From positions 460,020 through 524,019 of the forward strand of contig JAVTVY010012683.1 of the NCBI GenBank assembly GCA_036873755.1: 64,000 nt of DNA, in the 5' to 3' direction. The position numbers were made by a program, and so were the translations under genes. Each line of letters opens with the position of its first letter. Position 1 is the stretch's first letter. The DNA is from Hanleya hanleyi (taxonomy: Eukaryota; Mollusca; Polyplacophora; Lepidopleurida; Hanleyidae). Below the pieces are notes generated by a model. It saw only the letters and a list, made by a program, of their open reading frames with translations. It made no database searches and was not told the origin of the DNA. Positions 43,400 through 53,390 of this stretch are shown here, one piece after another.

Positions 43400-44600
43400 T
43401 GAGGTCTTATTTTGAAGCTCTGGTGGGGGAGCATCCGAGTAGACTAATGGGTCCATCGTGTTCAGTAGTCTGCGCATGCGCAGTTTGGCCGAAGTATAGA
43501 AACCGGGCATTTTGGGGTGTGCGTGGGGAAGTGTTTGGGGTAGAGATGGACCATTATGGGTCCAAGTGGGTCGTGGGAGGTGTCGAAGTGAGGCTTGTAT
43601 GGGGTAGAGTCACAAGGGTGTGTTTTTTATTGCAAGTCGCGTCAATCTGCGCATGCGCAGTTGGATGTAGTAAATAAAGTGGTCATTTTCAGGATGCGTG
43701 GGGGTGTGTTTGGGGTAGGGAAGACCCATTCTTGGTCCGAATGGGTCGTGGGAGGTGTCATTTTGTAGCTCTCGGGGTGTAAATCCCGATTTGTGGGATG
43801 CTCGCGTCATAGTGGGCATTTTGGGGCAGTGAAGGAAACTATTTGGGTAGAAGTGGACCATTCTTGGTCCGAATGGGTCGTGGGAGGTGTCATTTTGTAG
43901 CTCTCGGGGTGTAGAGGCCGATTTGTGGGATGTTCGCGTCATCTGTAACGTCATGGGTGACGTCATCAGTAGGAGTAGTAGCCAAAGTGGGCATTTTGGG
44001 GCAGTGAAGGAAAGTATTTGAGGTAGAAATGGACGATCCTTGGTCCGAATGGGTCGAGGGAGGTGTCATCTTGTAGCTCTCGGGGTGTACATCCCGATTT
44101 GAGGGTTGTGCACGTCATCTGTGACGTCATGGGTGACGTCATCCGAACGAGTAGTAGCGAAAGTGGGCATTTTGGGGCAGTGAAGGAAGGTATTTAGGGT
44201 AGAGATGGACCATCCTTGGTCCGAATGTGTCGTAGGTGGTGTCATCTTGTAGCTCTCGGGGTGTACACCCCGATTTGACGGCTGTGCACGTCATCTGTGA
44301 CGCCATGGGTGACATCATCAGTACGATTTGTAGCGAAAGTGGGCATTTTGGGGCAGTGAAGGAAGGTATTTGGGCTAGACATGGACCATCCTTGGTCCCA
44401 ATGTGTCGTGGGAGGTGTCATCTTGTAGCTCTCGGGGTGTAAACTCCTATTTGAGGGATGTCCACGTCATCGGTGACGTCATCAGTTGGAGTAGTAGCGA
44501 AAGTCGGCATTTTGAGGAAGTGAAGGAAGGTGTTTAGGGTAGAGAGGGACCATCCTTGGTCCTAATATGTCGTGTGGGGTGTCATCTTGTAGTTCTCTGC
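43400..44600 (+). repeat. ~180-bp tandem array with CRE-like palindromes
   Basis: Units contain GGGCATTTTGGGGCAGTGAAGG, CATCCTTGGTCCGAATG, GTCGTGGGAGGTGTCAT-TTGTAGCTCTCGGGGTGTA and GTGACGTCAT repeats. Two units near the left edge also hold TGCGCATGCGCAG (about 43471 and 43649). This ties the array, in opposite orientation, to the 39.1-39.9 kb array. It lies directly inside the left inverted repeat. Confidence 0.85.
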
Positions 44601-44682
44601 ATGTAGACGCAACTACACACTTGGTGGTCGCATCGTGCATGGATACTACATAAGACTTGATACTGTGAACTATAACTGTAAA

Positions 44683-44768
44683 GTCAGTATGGCCGAGTGG
44701 TCTAAGGCGCCAGTCCTAAGTGCTGGTCTGAGCAACGCAGGGCGTTGGTTCGAATCCTACTCCCGACA
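44683..44768 (+). tRNA. tRNA-Leu(UAA)-like sequence, probably pseudogene or SINE head
   Basis: An 86-nt class II-like layout: acceptor GTCAGTA, D-arm GCCGAGTGGTCTAAGGC, anticodon arm CCAGT-CCTAAGT-GCTGG (anticodon TAA), long variable arm, T-loop TTCGAAT with B-box, and 3' TCCCGAC-A. Two acceptor mismatches and one T-stem mismatch argue against a functional tRNA. About 500 bp downstream on the same strand lies the LINE-like tail at 45184, so a tRNA-headed SINE is possible. Confidence 0.65.
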
Positions 44769-44789
44769 CATGAGTTTTTTGTATATACA

Positions 44790-45183
44790 CCTTTTGTATT
44801 ATACCATATCTCTGCAGTATTATGCTATATCTGTCCAGTATTATACCGAATCTGTGCTGTATTATACGATATCTGTCCTGTATTATACCATATCTGTCCT
44901 GTATTAGACAATATCTTCGCTGTATTTAATGTACATGTACTTTGCCCATGTCCATGTATTCTGTGCATATCCATGCACATATACTACGTGCCTGTACATG
45001 TACTATTTGCCTGTACATGTAATATGTTCATGTACATGTACTCTGTCAATAAACATGTTATTTGTCCATGTAAATGTACTCTGTGCATGTCATTCTACAT
45101 GTACTCTGTTCAAGTCCATGCATACATACTCTGTTCACGTACATGTATACATACTCTGTTCAAATCTATGTAATCTATGTCCA
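44790..45183 (+). repeat. Two short-period decayed tandem repeats
   Basis: 44790-44930 repeats CTGT-CTGTATTATACCATAT (about 21 bp). 44935-45175 repeats CATGTACATGTACTCTGTNC (about 30 bp). Frames are open because of the periodicity. Confidence 0.75.
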
Positions 45184-45225
45184 TATCGCTATATAGCTGA
45201 GATATTGCGGAATGCGACGTTAAAC

Positions 45226-45273
<48 letters not shown>
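45184..45273 (+). mobile_element. LINE-family 3' tail, plus orientation, with (CT)n
   Basis: TCGCTATATAGCTGAGATATTGCGGAATGCGACGTTAAACC followed by (CT)n. This is the reverse complement of the 3' end shared by all LINE copies at 4.8-33.5 kb. Only about 45 bp of LINE sequence is present. It is therefore either an extremely truncated LINE or the tail of a SINE mobilised by that LINE. Confidence 0.85.
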
Positions 45274-45276
<3 letters not shown>

Positions 45277-45639
45277 GAACATTTATTCTGTACAATGTCG
45301 CATTATGTAGACCGGTGAGAGAACAACAACAACAAGGATGACAGGTCAACCATTTTATTATACCCTCCAGTACATCATACCCAAGCTGGGGGAACCGCGT
45401 TGGGTATGTTTAGAATACAAGTAGCCTCTTGTCCATTCAGAGGCCGCCATTTGGTGCTGCATCTGTCATATTCGTTCTTGTCCGTTAGATGTATTCTCGG
45501 CTGCTCTTGTCCAATCGGAAGTCGCCATTTAAGAAAGTTCCATCTTCGGCCATGTTCGCTCTGAATCATTCGTTCTAATCATCATCGAGCAGGCCAGGCA
45601 ACATTGCTTGGGTGAATACATTCATCCGATGGGAAGATT

Positions 45640-45870
45640 CCGTAATTTAGTCACGAAAAACGTGACATTGGTGACCCTCTCCACTATCCATTTGATGTTG
45701 GGGCGCTGTTCATAGGCCCATCACAAGACATACAATTGGTCCACTTGGTCCAGCACGGGCTCTAGCGACGCCCGGTTAATGATGGTAAACGGTTGGTCGA
45801 ATACCCGGATGTTACTGCTCGGGTAAAAGAATCGGACTTGGTCTGTCTCCTTTTGCTGCACAAGGGTACA
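45640..45870 (-). pseudogene. Diverged copy of the 37.7-37.9 kb virus-like gene
   Basis: CCATTTGATGTTGGGGCG, CCCGGTTAATGATGGTAAACGG and ACTGCTCGGGTAAAAGAATC line up with 37733-37890 in the same order and strand. The reading frame is broken. It shows that the 42.3-48.4 kb element and the 34.9-39.0 kb block belong to one family. Confidence 0.65.
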
Positions 45871-46057
45871 AGTGAGAGATTGAGGTTCTATATCTCATCC
45901 AAGGGTGGTGTGTAGGGTGTCAAATCGAAGCTCTGGTGGCAGACCACGAATTGAGGGATATCCACGTCATCTGTGACGTCATCAGTACGAGTAGTAGCGA
46001 AAGCGGCCATTTTATGTGTGCAATGGAGTGCGTGTAAAAGGGCCATCTTCGGTCTGG

Positions 46058-46522
46058 CTACCCGGTAGAGTTACCTGTGTGTGTGTGCGTTTGTGTGTGT
46101 GTACGTGTGTGCGTGCGTGTGCGTGAGGGTGTGTGTACGTCTGTGCGTGCGTGCGTGCGTATGTGTGTGTGTTCTTTTCTGTCGCTGTAAGACGGAACTG
46201 TCATTGCCACAGCGTCAGGGTCAATAGGGCAAAGACCATCGTGAGACCAACGTCGCTGGTTCCGGCGTGAGCGCTCGTGGTCCATAGCCCGAGCATCAAG
46301 GATGGCTTTCATAGTCCAGTAGTGGTGGGTGATAGCACACCTCGCCATCGAGTCCACTCTGTTGAGAATCGCTTCTGTGAACTCTTTCAGGATCTGGCGT
46401 CGCCCCTCGTTGTCGTCGCCATTTCCAAACATGGACCGATCTACTGCATGGTAACACGTGAGTGAATTATCCACGGTCGCATGCTGTAAAATGCGATTCG
46501 CATAGGGATGGGTCTCTGTCAT
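46058..46522 (-). CDS. Unknown ORF in virus-like element, C-terminus read through GT microsatellite
   Basis: ATG at 46522 ([20 protein letters not shown]). The first ~115 residues are ordinary in composition: [20 protein letters not shown], then [14 protein letters not shown] and [20 protein letters not shown]. The last ~40 ([15 protein letters not shown]) are the translated (GT)n/(CA)n at 46078-46170, so the natural stop is probably lost or the gene is chimeric. No family recognised. It lies between the gene relic at 45.7 kb and the zinc-finger relic at 46.8 kb, all on the minus strand. Confidence 0.4.
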   Translation of the reverse strand: MTETHPYANRILQHATVDNSLTCYHAVDRSMFGNGDDNEGRRQILKEFTEAILNRVDSMARCAITHHYWTMKAILDARAMDHERSRRNQRRWSHDGLCPIDPDAVAMTVPSYSDRKEHTHIRTHARTDVHTPSRTRTHTRTHTQTHTHTGNSTG

Positions 46523-46647
46523 GGCTCTGCAACCGTAGGAATGGTGGTGTGGGGTCCAGAGGGACCATGTTACACATGCGCGTCTACACGTAGTTCTACG
46601 TGTGTAGTCCGTGATAAGTACTATTCTGATTGGTTAGTCCAAAAAGA

Positions 46648-46850
46648 ATGCAACAACAACAACAAAAACAACAACAACAACAAAGATTTAAGGTCAATCC
46701 TTTTATTAGCCCCTCCATTACAGCACATCCACGCTGGGGGAATCGCTATGGGTGTGTCACAATTCACTTATGCTATTGTCCATGTATTCAGAAGTTCATT
46801 GTGCTGATCTCAGACTGCTCTTGTCCAATCAGAAGCCGACCCTCAGAATA
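46648..46850. repeat. Repeat of 45318-45500 (gene 3'-end duplication)
   Basis: (CAA)n followed by TTTTATTA-CCCTCCA-TACA-CA-CC-A-GCTGGGGGAA-CGC occurs at 45320-45400 and 46650-46745. CTTGTCCAATC-GAAG-CG follows both. On the minus strand this would be a shared 3' end with an AATAAA-like signal. Confidence 0.7.
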
Positions 46851-47373
46851 AGTATAAGTCATGTTGAAGGATGGAACACAAACTGTGGACGTCTTTCGGA
46901 TTGATGGGGATCAACTGACTGTGGAGTCTGAAGACTCGACTGCAATGCTGGCATTCATGGCTGGGTGCCTTATGTACCGACCGTTGATGTCGCCGTAAAT
47001 TATCCTTACGATTAAAGGACTTCTTGCAGATCAAACACGTATATTCGCCAACATCACCTTGAAAAGTAGACTCATGGATAGGGTCAAACATCACGGGTTC
47101 CTCAACCCTCAAGCGTGCATGTCCATGGATTACACGTTGGTGAGATCTCAACTGGCTGTGTAGTCTGAAGCGGTGTCCACGATCCCCACATTGATGCCTG
47201 GATGTCTCATGGAGACACCGTTCATGGCGGTGTAAACTATCCAGGCGATTAGATGTATCCCCACAGGTCTCGCCGGTATACTGGGCAGTAGCGTCGTGGA
47301 TGCTAGACTCGATCATGGCGTTGTAAGTCGTGTAAGCGTGTAAAGGACTTGGAGCAAGTCGTACTCGTGACAT
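46843..47373 (-). pseudogene. C2H2 zinc-finger protein, partly decayed
   Basis: ATG at 47373. Four finger-like units: TGETCGDTSNRLDSLHRHER with H (one zinc Cys lost), HQCGDRGHRFRLHSQLRSHQ with H (second Cys is Arg), YTCLICKKSFNRKDNLRRHQ with H (complete: C-x2-C-x12-H-x4-H), and HECQHCSRVFRLHSQL in which the helix histidine is lost. Repeated RLHSQL helices suggest internal duplication. Sequence-specific DNA or RNA binding would be expected of the family. Only one finger keeps all ligands. It lies between array and inverted repeat inside the 42.3-48.4 kb element. Confidence 0.65.
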
Positions 47374-47489
47374 CGTGTCGTAAGTGGTTAAACGAGTGTC
47401 TGCTGAAAGTGTCAGACCGCTTCCCTTCTATAACAAGTTAGCTGTTGATCTATTTTTAGAACACTCAGTTCAACTACCCCGAAGTCGTG

Positions 47490-47824
47490 TATGCGTCTGT
47501 GTGTATACGTCTATGTGCATGTATGTGTGTGTCTGCGTGTGTGTGTATGCATGTGTGTGTGCATACGTCTCTGTGTAGGTGCGTGTGTGTGTCGTCGTGT
47601 GCCATGATACAGACAGATGAGAGAAAAAGATCAACACGTTCCTAAAAGTCAGGAAGTGACCTTTGACCCCGCGCTGCTCGGTAGTGACGTCATCGCACGC
47701 AGGCGCACACACACGCACACACACACAAACACAAACCTGGTACACCCTGTACCCTATAGCCCGTAGGGCATAGGGTACACCAGAGTGCGGGTGCACCAGG
47801 TATGTGTGTTTGTGTGCGTGTGAA
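47490..47824. repeat. GT/CA microsatellites forming a large imperfect palindrome
   Basis: (GT)n at 47490-47595, then (CA)n at 47700-47735, ACCTGGTACACCCTGTACCC ... GGGTACACC ... GGGTGCACCAGGT (47736-47802), then (GT)n to 47822. The CA and GT arms plus the ACCTGGT/ACCAGGT core can pair. It ends exactly where the right inverted repeat begins. Confidence 0.75.
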
Positions 47825-48385
47825 TTTCCCAGGATGAACCTATACCTCCATAGCCAGTATGGAACTATATGGGCCTACCCAGGCCTCGGTGAACTTTTCC
47901 CAAAAATTTCACCGTTTCGCTCTGAGACCCTTCTCATCGTGTTCTAAATGACGAGACGTGAAAAACAAGTCCAAACAACCCATATCACAATGAACGTGTG
48001 TGAATTTTCCAGGATGGACCTATCCCTCCCATAGCCAGTATGGAGCTAAAGGGCCTATATAAAGACCTCCGTGACTTTTCGAAAAAAAATTATATTTTCG
48101 GGGAAAAATTCTAATTTTACATGCACCCACCCATGACTGGATGCCCCTTCACCAATGCTTCACTTTGGTGCCTCACTCGACCCAATCGGACCATGCATGA
48201 CCACGAAAGAATACATGCCCTTGTCCACCACGTGACGTCATACTACAAGATGCACTAATTCTTTGAGACGGCGTTTTTTTTAGACGGCGCACACCTTTGG
48301 ATGGACTATAATGCATTTGACCTCTACGCAGGTTCTTACGCCAGGTCAATATGAGTCTAATTGGGTTGACACTACTACTACTGTA
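47825..48385 (-). repeat. Right long inverted repeat of virus-like element
   Basis: Reverse-complement partner of 42256-43345 but shorter, with about one and a half of the ~175-bp subrepeats instead of three and without the duplicated AAATTAGGATT segment. Outer end GGGTTGACACTACTACT. Confidence 0.8.
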
Positions 48386-49997
48386 GTGTCTCCAGTTTTT
48401 AGTCGCCAGACGTCGTCAACTTTTCTCACCTCTTGCATATCGCTTCAATTTATTATCTGTATATGGTAGAATTCTGCTGGTGGACTGCTAGTCCCCGAGG
48501 CCTGCCCTCTGTACATGTCACTTGCCAAATATATGTAGGTTTATTATCTTGGTGGGGAATTTAAGCCGTACGACGTCGGATTTTACAGGTTAGTTTTTCT
48601 TGGTATCTTGCATTTACCAAGCTACCCCATGTTAAGGCGTTTACTTCATCAGACATCCATGGTGCTCATCCATTACCATCAGATGAGTTGTTTGAGCTGA
48701 TTAGTCTTCACAGCTCCCGAGCTAGCGTATCTAATTCCGCTTAAGCCGGGGGTAGGGGCCGTGTGGATACTTCATAGTCTCCACATGAACAGCTACAATA
48801 AAAGCGCGGCTAAAAGCGGGATACTAAGGCTACGTCCGAGAATCCATCGTATTCTTGGATCTGAATGTTGGATTACTTTCCTGTAGAGTCATATGGTTGC
48901 TTTTTGTCGCCAGACGTCGTCAACTTTTCCCACCTCCTGCATATCGCTCCAGTCTATGTGAAGAACCTATAGTAAAGAGTATGGAAAAAGCATTTGCAGA
49001 AAATCCAGTCTAACTGGCCAATAATGACAACAGCTTCTCTCCCATTTTGAAACTGTGTCGCATGAATGTGCCTGCGTTGACAGACACCTGTCAAATTATT
49101 AAGGAGTTCATCAACTAAAAATAATTTGGACAAGAAACATAAAAATCGCAAACTTTTGAGGATCTCTGTTGCTATCATGTTGAGTTCACCCCATGCTGTG
49201 CATCTACGTTTAAGATAGACTCTTAACTCTTTCTACGACAAACTCTATCGTCTGGAATGTCACCTTTCCATTGTTCTTGTTTGCGGAGTAATGGCCAATA
49301 ATTTGGTTGATAATATCTTGACCCTCCCCACGCACACACCCAACCTTTCTAGCCAGATAGAGAACAACATATTTTGTACTCATTTTCTCGTATTGAAGTA
49401 TGTATACTGTCTACATATCCTAATAAATCCAGTGTAATGAAAGAAATATCAATACGATTCAATACCGACATAAAAATTGCACCCTTAAAGGGATCTCATT
49501 TTCCGCCATTTTGAATTCGCCCAAGATGACCAGATTGCATTATCTTCCAAATGGGCTCACAACAGAAACATTTAGCTCACAATAATGTTTATTTTCGCAG
49601 ATATGGCGTAAAATCAGGGGAGGGGTTTTTGTCTCAAAGGCGTATCTAACAGGGTTAAATATATGGTCGTTCAATCAGAATTACCGAGTGCCAACACTTG
49701 TTTTATTGTCATTTGGGGTCCCACAGAAATCATGACAGGCGCCTGGCTTTAATCACAAAATCCTCATGGATCCCATCTACTGCCTGACTAAAGTTTTTTC
49801 TGCACGGTGGCTCCTTGAACTCGAAAGTTCGTTCTATCCTCAGAATAACCCATGTTGAAAAAATGTCCGGTCCCAATGAAATTTATCTATGAACCAGTAC
49901 ACACTCATTCCAATAACGGTCTATCAAATGGTGGATTTTATGGATTTATTGCTTACCTTTTTTTATATTTATTTTTTTTTGTATTTTTACATTGCAG
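48386..49997. other. Non-coding; ~50-bp direct repeat and Penelope-tail fragment
   Basis: CGCCAGACGTCGTCAACTTTT-CCACCT-TGCATATCGCT occurs at 48402-48448 and 48906-48952. TCTAATTCCGCTTAA-CCGGG---AGGGGCCGT at 48731-48764 matches, in opposite orientation, the 3' UTR of the 61.5-kb Penelope-like element. 49960-49997 is a polypyrimidine tract and acceptor for the next gene. Confidence 0.6.
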
Positions 49998-50007
49998 ATT
50001 TATCGAG

Positions 50008-50811
50008 ATGGGAAATGTGGACAGTATTCCAATTGTGTCGCAAACTAAATCGTTGGTTCAGGTGATATGCGGCGATGCAGAACAAGCGAAGCAAACTCAA
50101 GAGAACTTTTCTAGAGGTTGCCCTGGAGTCTCACAGTTCCGGTCTCTGGTTGAAGCTGTTGCTGGCGACGAGGAAAGCGCCAGACAAACACAGCTGTATT
50201 TTGTACGTGGAGTTAGTGACATGGCTGATGGTATTCCTGTTATTGGTCACATCAAAGGCGGCATTCACTTAATCGCTGGCGACGAAGAAGGTGCAATCAA
50301 AGCGGAGAAAAGTGCGTCCAGAACGTTAGGAGTGATGGCTGGGGGGATTGGTGGTTTTGTTGCTGGAGGTCCACTCGGACCATTCGCAGGGGGCATTGCG
50401 GGTGGATTAATCGTGGATGGGATGACCACCGGTATTGAATCGGGAGTACACCACAAATACATACCATCTGGCACGATTGCGACCATAACGAGCATAGCTG
50501 AGGGAAATTCCGAATCCATTCCCGGTGATATATTTGATATTGCCGTTGGCACTGCAATGGATGGCGTCGCCGGAATTGCGCCCGGAGAGGCATACGGAAG
50601 ACAAGCCAGGATACCCCTGAAGAACACGAAACTGTTAAGGGGCAAAGGCGTGAATCCTGAGACCATACGTACATTGAAGAAAAACGTTAAATCTAGGAGA
50701 GGAAAGGCCCTACGAAAGATGAAAAAGGAAGCCATAGCATCATCCTTGAAGGCTGAACAAGTGAAGAAGTCTGGCCTTTCCAACACGCAAATGCGGAGAG
50801 CGTTGCATTAA
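50008..50811 (+). CDS. Putative N-myristoylated repeat protein with glycine zipper (unnamed invertebrate family)
   Basis: I place the start at ATG 50008, not at the upstream in-frame ATG 49852. A T-rich tract and ATTGCAG (AG at 49996-49997) form a strong splice acceptor 10 bp before it, and the upstream codons are intron-like (LFLYLFFFVF). The protein (267 residues) begins MGNVDSIP, a textbook N-myristoylation signal (Gly2, Ser6), so membrane tethering is likely. Residues ~6-110 hold three related ~36-residue repeats: IPIVSQTKSLVQVICGDAEQA, PGVSQFRSLVEAVAGDEESA, IPVIGHIKGGIHLIAGDEEGA. Then GGIGGFVAGGPLGPFAGGIA (about 115-140) is a glycine-zipper, possibly membrane-inserting. A basic C-terminal region (KKNVKSRRGKALRKMKKEA) precedes the TAA at 50809. 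The family is multi-copy in corals and bivalves to my recollection; function unknown. See the continuing frame downstream. Confidence 0.72.
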   Translation: MGNVDSIPIVSQTKSLVQVICGDAEQAKQTQENFSRGCPGVSQFRSLVEAVAGDEESARQTQLYFVRGVSDMADGIPVIGHIKGGIHLIAGDEEGAIKAEKSASRTLGVMAGGIGGFVAGGPLGPFAGGIAGGLIVDGMTTGIESGVHHKYIPSGTIATITSIAEGNSESIPGDIFDIAVGTAMDGVAGIAPGEAYGRQARIPLKNTKLLRGKGVNPETIRTLKKNVKSRRGKALRKMKKEAIASSLKAEQVKKSGLSNTQMRRALH

Positions 50812-51354
50812 GTCGACCATGATCATCCAAAACACACGGCTAACAACATTCACAGCCTATATCGGGACGCTGACAGAGCTGGGCAGATAGCGGCAGACCT
50901 GAGATCAACAGCTGCAAATGAAGCTCGCTGTGGAGAGAGAGTTGTCTGTCAAGACCTAAACCGAAATTACAAGTTGCACTGCACTGGATATACGGATACC
51001 CATAACTACGGCAGTCTTCCTGCTGCCAAGACGAGGTCGACTTTTGCCCGACCTTTCGATTATTGTGCCGACCATAATCGGATTAGTTCGGGTCTCGGTC
51101 TGGTTCGACCAACTGCCAAACCACCGACGGTCAATGATGATGATGATGAGAGAGGGAGAAGTGACGAAGGATCCAGTGGGAGTGATGTCGACGATGAGGA
51201 CAATGGCAATGGTGATTCTGATTCTGATGATGATTCTGATGAGAGAGAGAGAAGTGACCAAGAGTCCAGTGGGAGTGATGACGACAATAACAGACAATAG
51301 TATTCTGATTCTGATTCTAATGATGATGATGATGATGATGATGATGACGAATAG
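50812..51354 (+). pseudogene. In-frame continuation of the 50008 ORF beyond TAA and TAG
   Basis: Reading on past TAA (50809-50811) in the same frame gives 162 open codons to TAG (51298-51300), then 17 more Asp/Ser codons to TAG (51352-51354). The first ~100 residues look like a folded domain with spaced Cys/His: NNIHSLYRDADRAGQIAADL, EARCGERVVCQDLNRNYKLH, CTGYTDTHNYGSLPAAK, FDYCADHNRISSGLG. An acidic Ser/Asp tail follows. No indel is needed over more than 440 codons. Either two point stops have shortened a longer gene, or the stops are read through or spliced around. An AATAAA lies at 51832. Confidence 0.55.
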
Positions 51355-53390
51355 AGCAACTCTCTCAATTTCATTAGGACACATCCAGAAAAGCTAAATA
51401 CCATGCATCGAAGCCATTTGACAAAGGTGAAAGTAAATGGCGATGAAAAAATAGGATTCATTACTTCTTACGTGTTCAATTAAATTATGTTTCTAGTTAT
51501 ATTTTTCAAGAACGAGTCACTAAGCCCTTGAGGTGCAGCGATGCTGACAATGAACACTCTTCCGTTTGCCTGAAAACAAAGCTAAATGGTCGATATATAT
51601 GAACACAAGGCAGATCTTGAGAGCAATCTTTGCAAAAACGCGAGGGAATGATCACCAAAAAAAAACCATCCCAAACATGTCCAGAGCTATGAAAAACTCG
51701 TCTGTTCCTGTCAGCCAAGCGGTTAGGCAGTTACAACCGGTGTACAATATTTTCTCTCTTGGGCTGACCGTCAACACCAAAAAGAACCGTGGTATACGGC
51801 TGTCGTGAAAACCTACCTAGGATTCATCAACAATAAACAAACCGTCGTCTCCATCCGGCTACCCAGACCGATTACGACATGGAAGGCAGTCACTGATTCG
51901 TCTGGCGTTATTTAGTGGAAGAAACCAACCAGTAGTTTTTACAACTTCATCTTCATAGCGGCGGTGTTAGCTATATATTTTCATATATATTTAATTAATT
52001 CATTTTGGTCTTGAGGGCTAAATTAACTAGAGTCTATAGGCTTTTACATGTATCTATGTCTAACAGGACTTGCATCCAGAAATAATCTGATTTGATATGA
52101 CTGGAGTGGACTAATTAATAACTACGCTGAACTGCTCACAACAGGGCTGATTTCAATTGAACTAAATTATCAGCACTTCTTTGTACATGTACCAGCCTGA
52201 TAAGTAGGCCCTATGAAAAACACTCATTGGGCACCAACCCCACCAATATGCAATGCATTGTCTATAAGCAAGCACACTGAGTCTCCCTCTCCTTCAACAA
52301 TATCAGATGAGTCAGATAGGTATTATAGAAAGCTAGGAAAATACACGAGTACTACAACTATTGGAGTTGAAGTCTAAATTCAGGGAATTGCTCAATGCAA
52401 TTGGAATTTTGTGATGCCCCTTAACAGCCCAGAACAGATGTTGTTATGGGTGTTGGAGTCTGGATGCATAATTTGGAGCTATGGCATTTGCATACACTCC
52501 TGTATGAATCACTGATTGAACCGTTGGGTTTACTGTCTGTCTCACATTACGACATAACAGGGTTTTCGTGGATTGATCAGTTAATATAACACATTAGCTG
52601 CCGAAACTCACAATATTTTCCGACCTCTTTATGTGCAATTATTTGTTATAAAAAATATTTCCCTGACATTAGAAATTGTTTAAAAATTCTTCAAAGTTTG
52701 TATCGTTTGAGCAACTGCATGTTGTATACACGATCATGCCGACAACCGGTCAAGTCCATTTCCGCCCAAAGAAGCTGGAGAATGTGCTAGGGGAGATAAT
52801 TTTATCCGAATTTCTGTCTTCTGCTTTCAGTGTGAATAGTCAGAATGAGTTACTTTCCCTGGCGCAGTGCCACTCCTGTGGTTGAAAATGGACTTGCCCG
52901 ATTGGTGTCACGGCACTGTACGTCGGTTGCTCGGACGAGACAAACTTTAACAATTTCTCATGTCAGGAAAATATTTTTGATGACAAATAATTGCACAGAT
53001 AGAGTTTGGAATACGTGGCGAGTTCTGGCAGCTAATCCGTTATATTAACTGATAAATCGACGAAAACCTCGTTATGTTGTAATGTGAGACATAATAATAA
53101 AATCAACATCCAACTTCACAGGCACTTTTTTTAAGAAAAAAAAAAGATGCAGGAGGGAGGTTTTTTGACTTATTTTTCGTTTTGTCCAGACCAAATATAG
53201 CCATCTTTTCTGGCAAACCGATGAAGTAGTCTAATACAATTTGCATAAAACCAACAATGTTCTTTGAGTTACCATACATTTTTCAATACTATTTCTTGCA
53301 AACAAAACAAGATATCAATCAACTTTTTGACTCAAGTACATAATCTTGGCAAATCTTACAGCCAAAACAATTCTAAGAAAAAAATACAAA
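51355..53390. other. Probable 3' UTR then non-coding
   Basis: AATAAA at 51832-51837 could end the 50-kb gene transcript. Two plus frames without motifs (51566-51808, 52676-52885) are not supported. ATAACAGGGTTTTCG (52555) and its near-reverse CGAAAACCTCGTTATG (53058), each with a neighbouring GTGAGAC/GTCTCAC word, form a ~500-bp-spaced inverted pair of about 25 bp. Confidence 0.45.

Noticed and set aside
44635..45318. Overlapping plus ORFs rich in Tyr/Cys/His/Val
   Set aside because: Read through 21- and 30-bp tandem repeats and the (CT)n tail; no conserved motif.
48600..48740. Possible hammerhead ribozyme (CTGATTAGTC and, on the minus strand, CTGATGA) near the Penelope-tail word
   Set aside because: I could not find the matching GAAA and three stems in the right order on either strand.
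49852..50007. Upstream in-frame ATG extension of the 50-kb gene with a hydrophobic stretch (possible signal anchor)
   Set aside because: The hydrophobic run is a polypyrimidine tract ending in a splice acceptor; the MGNVDS start just after it is better supported.
50265..50786. 173-codon minus ORF opposite the 50-kb gene
   Set aside because: Shadow of the real plus-strand frame; Pro/Ala/Ile composition mirrors the Gly-rich sense strand.
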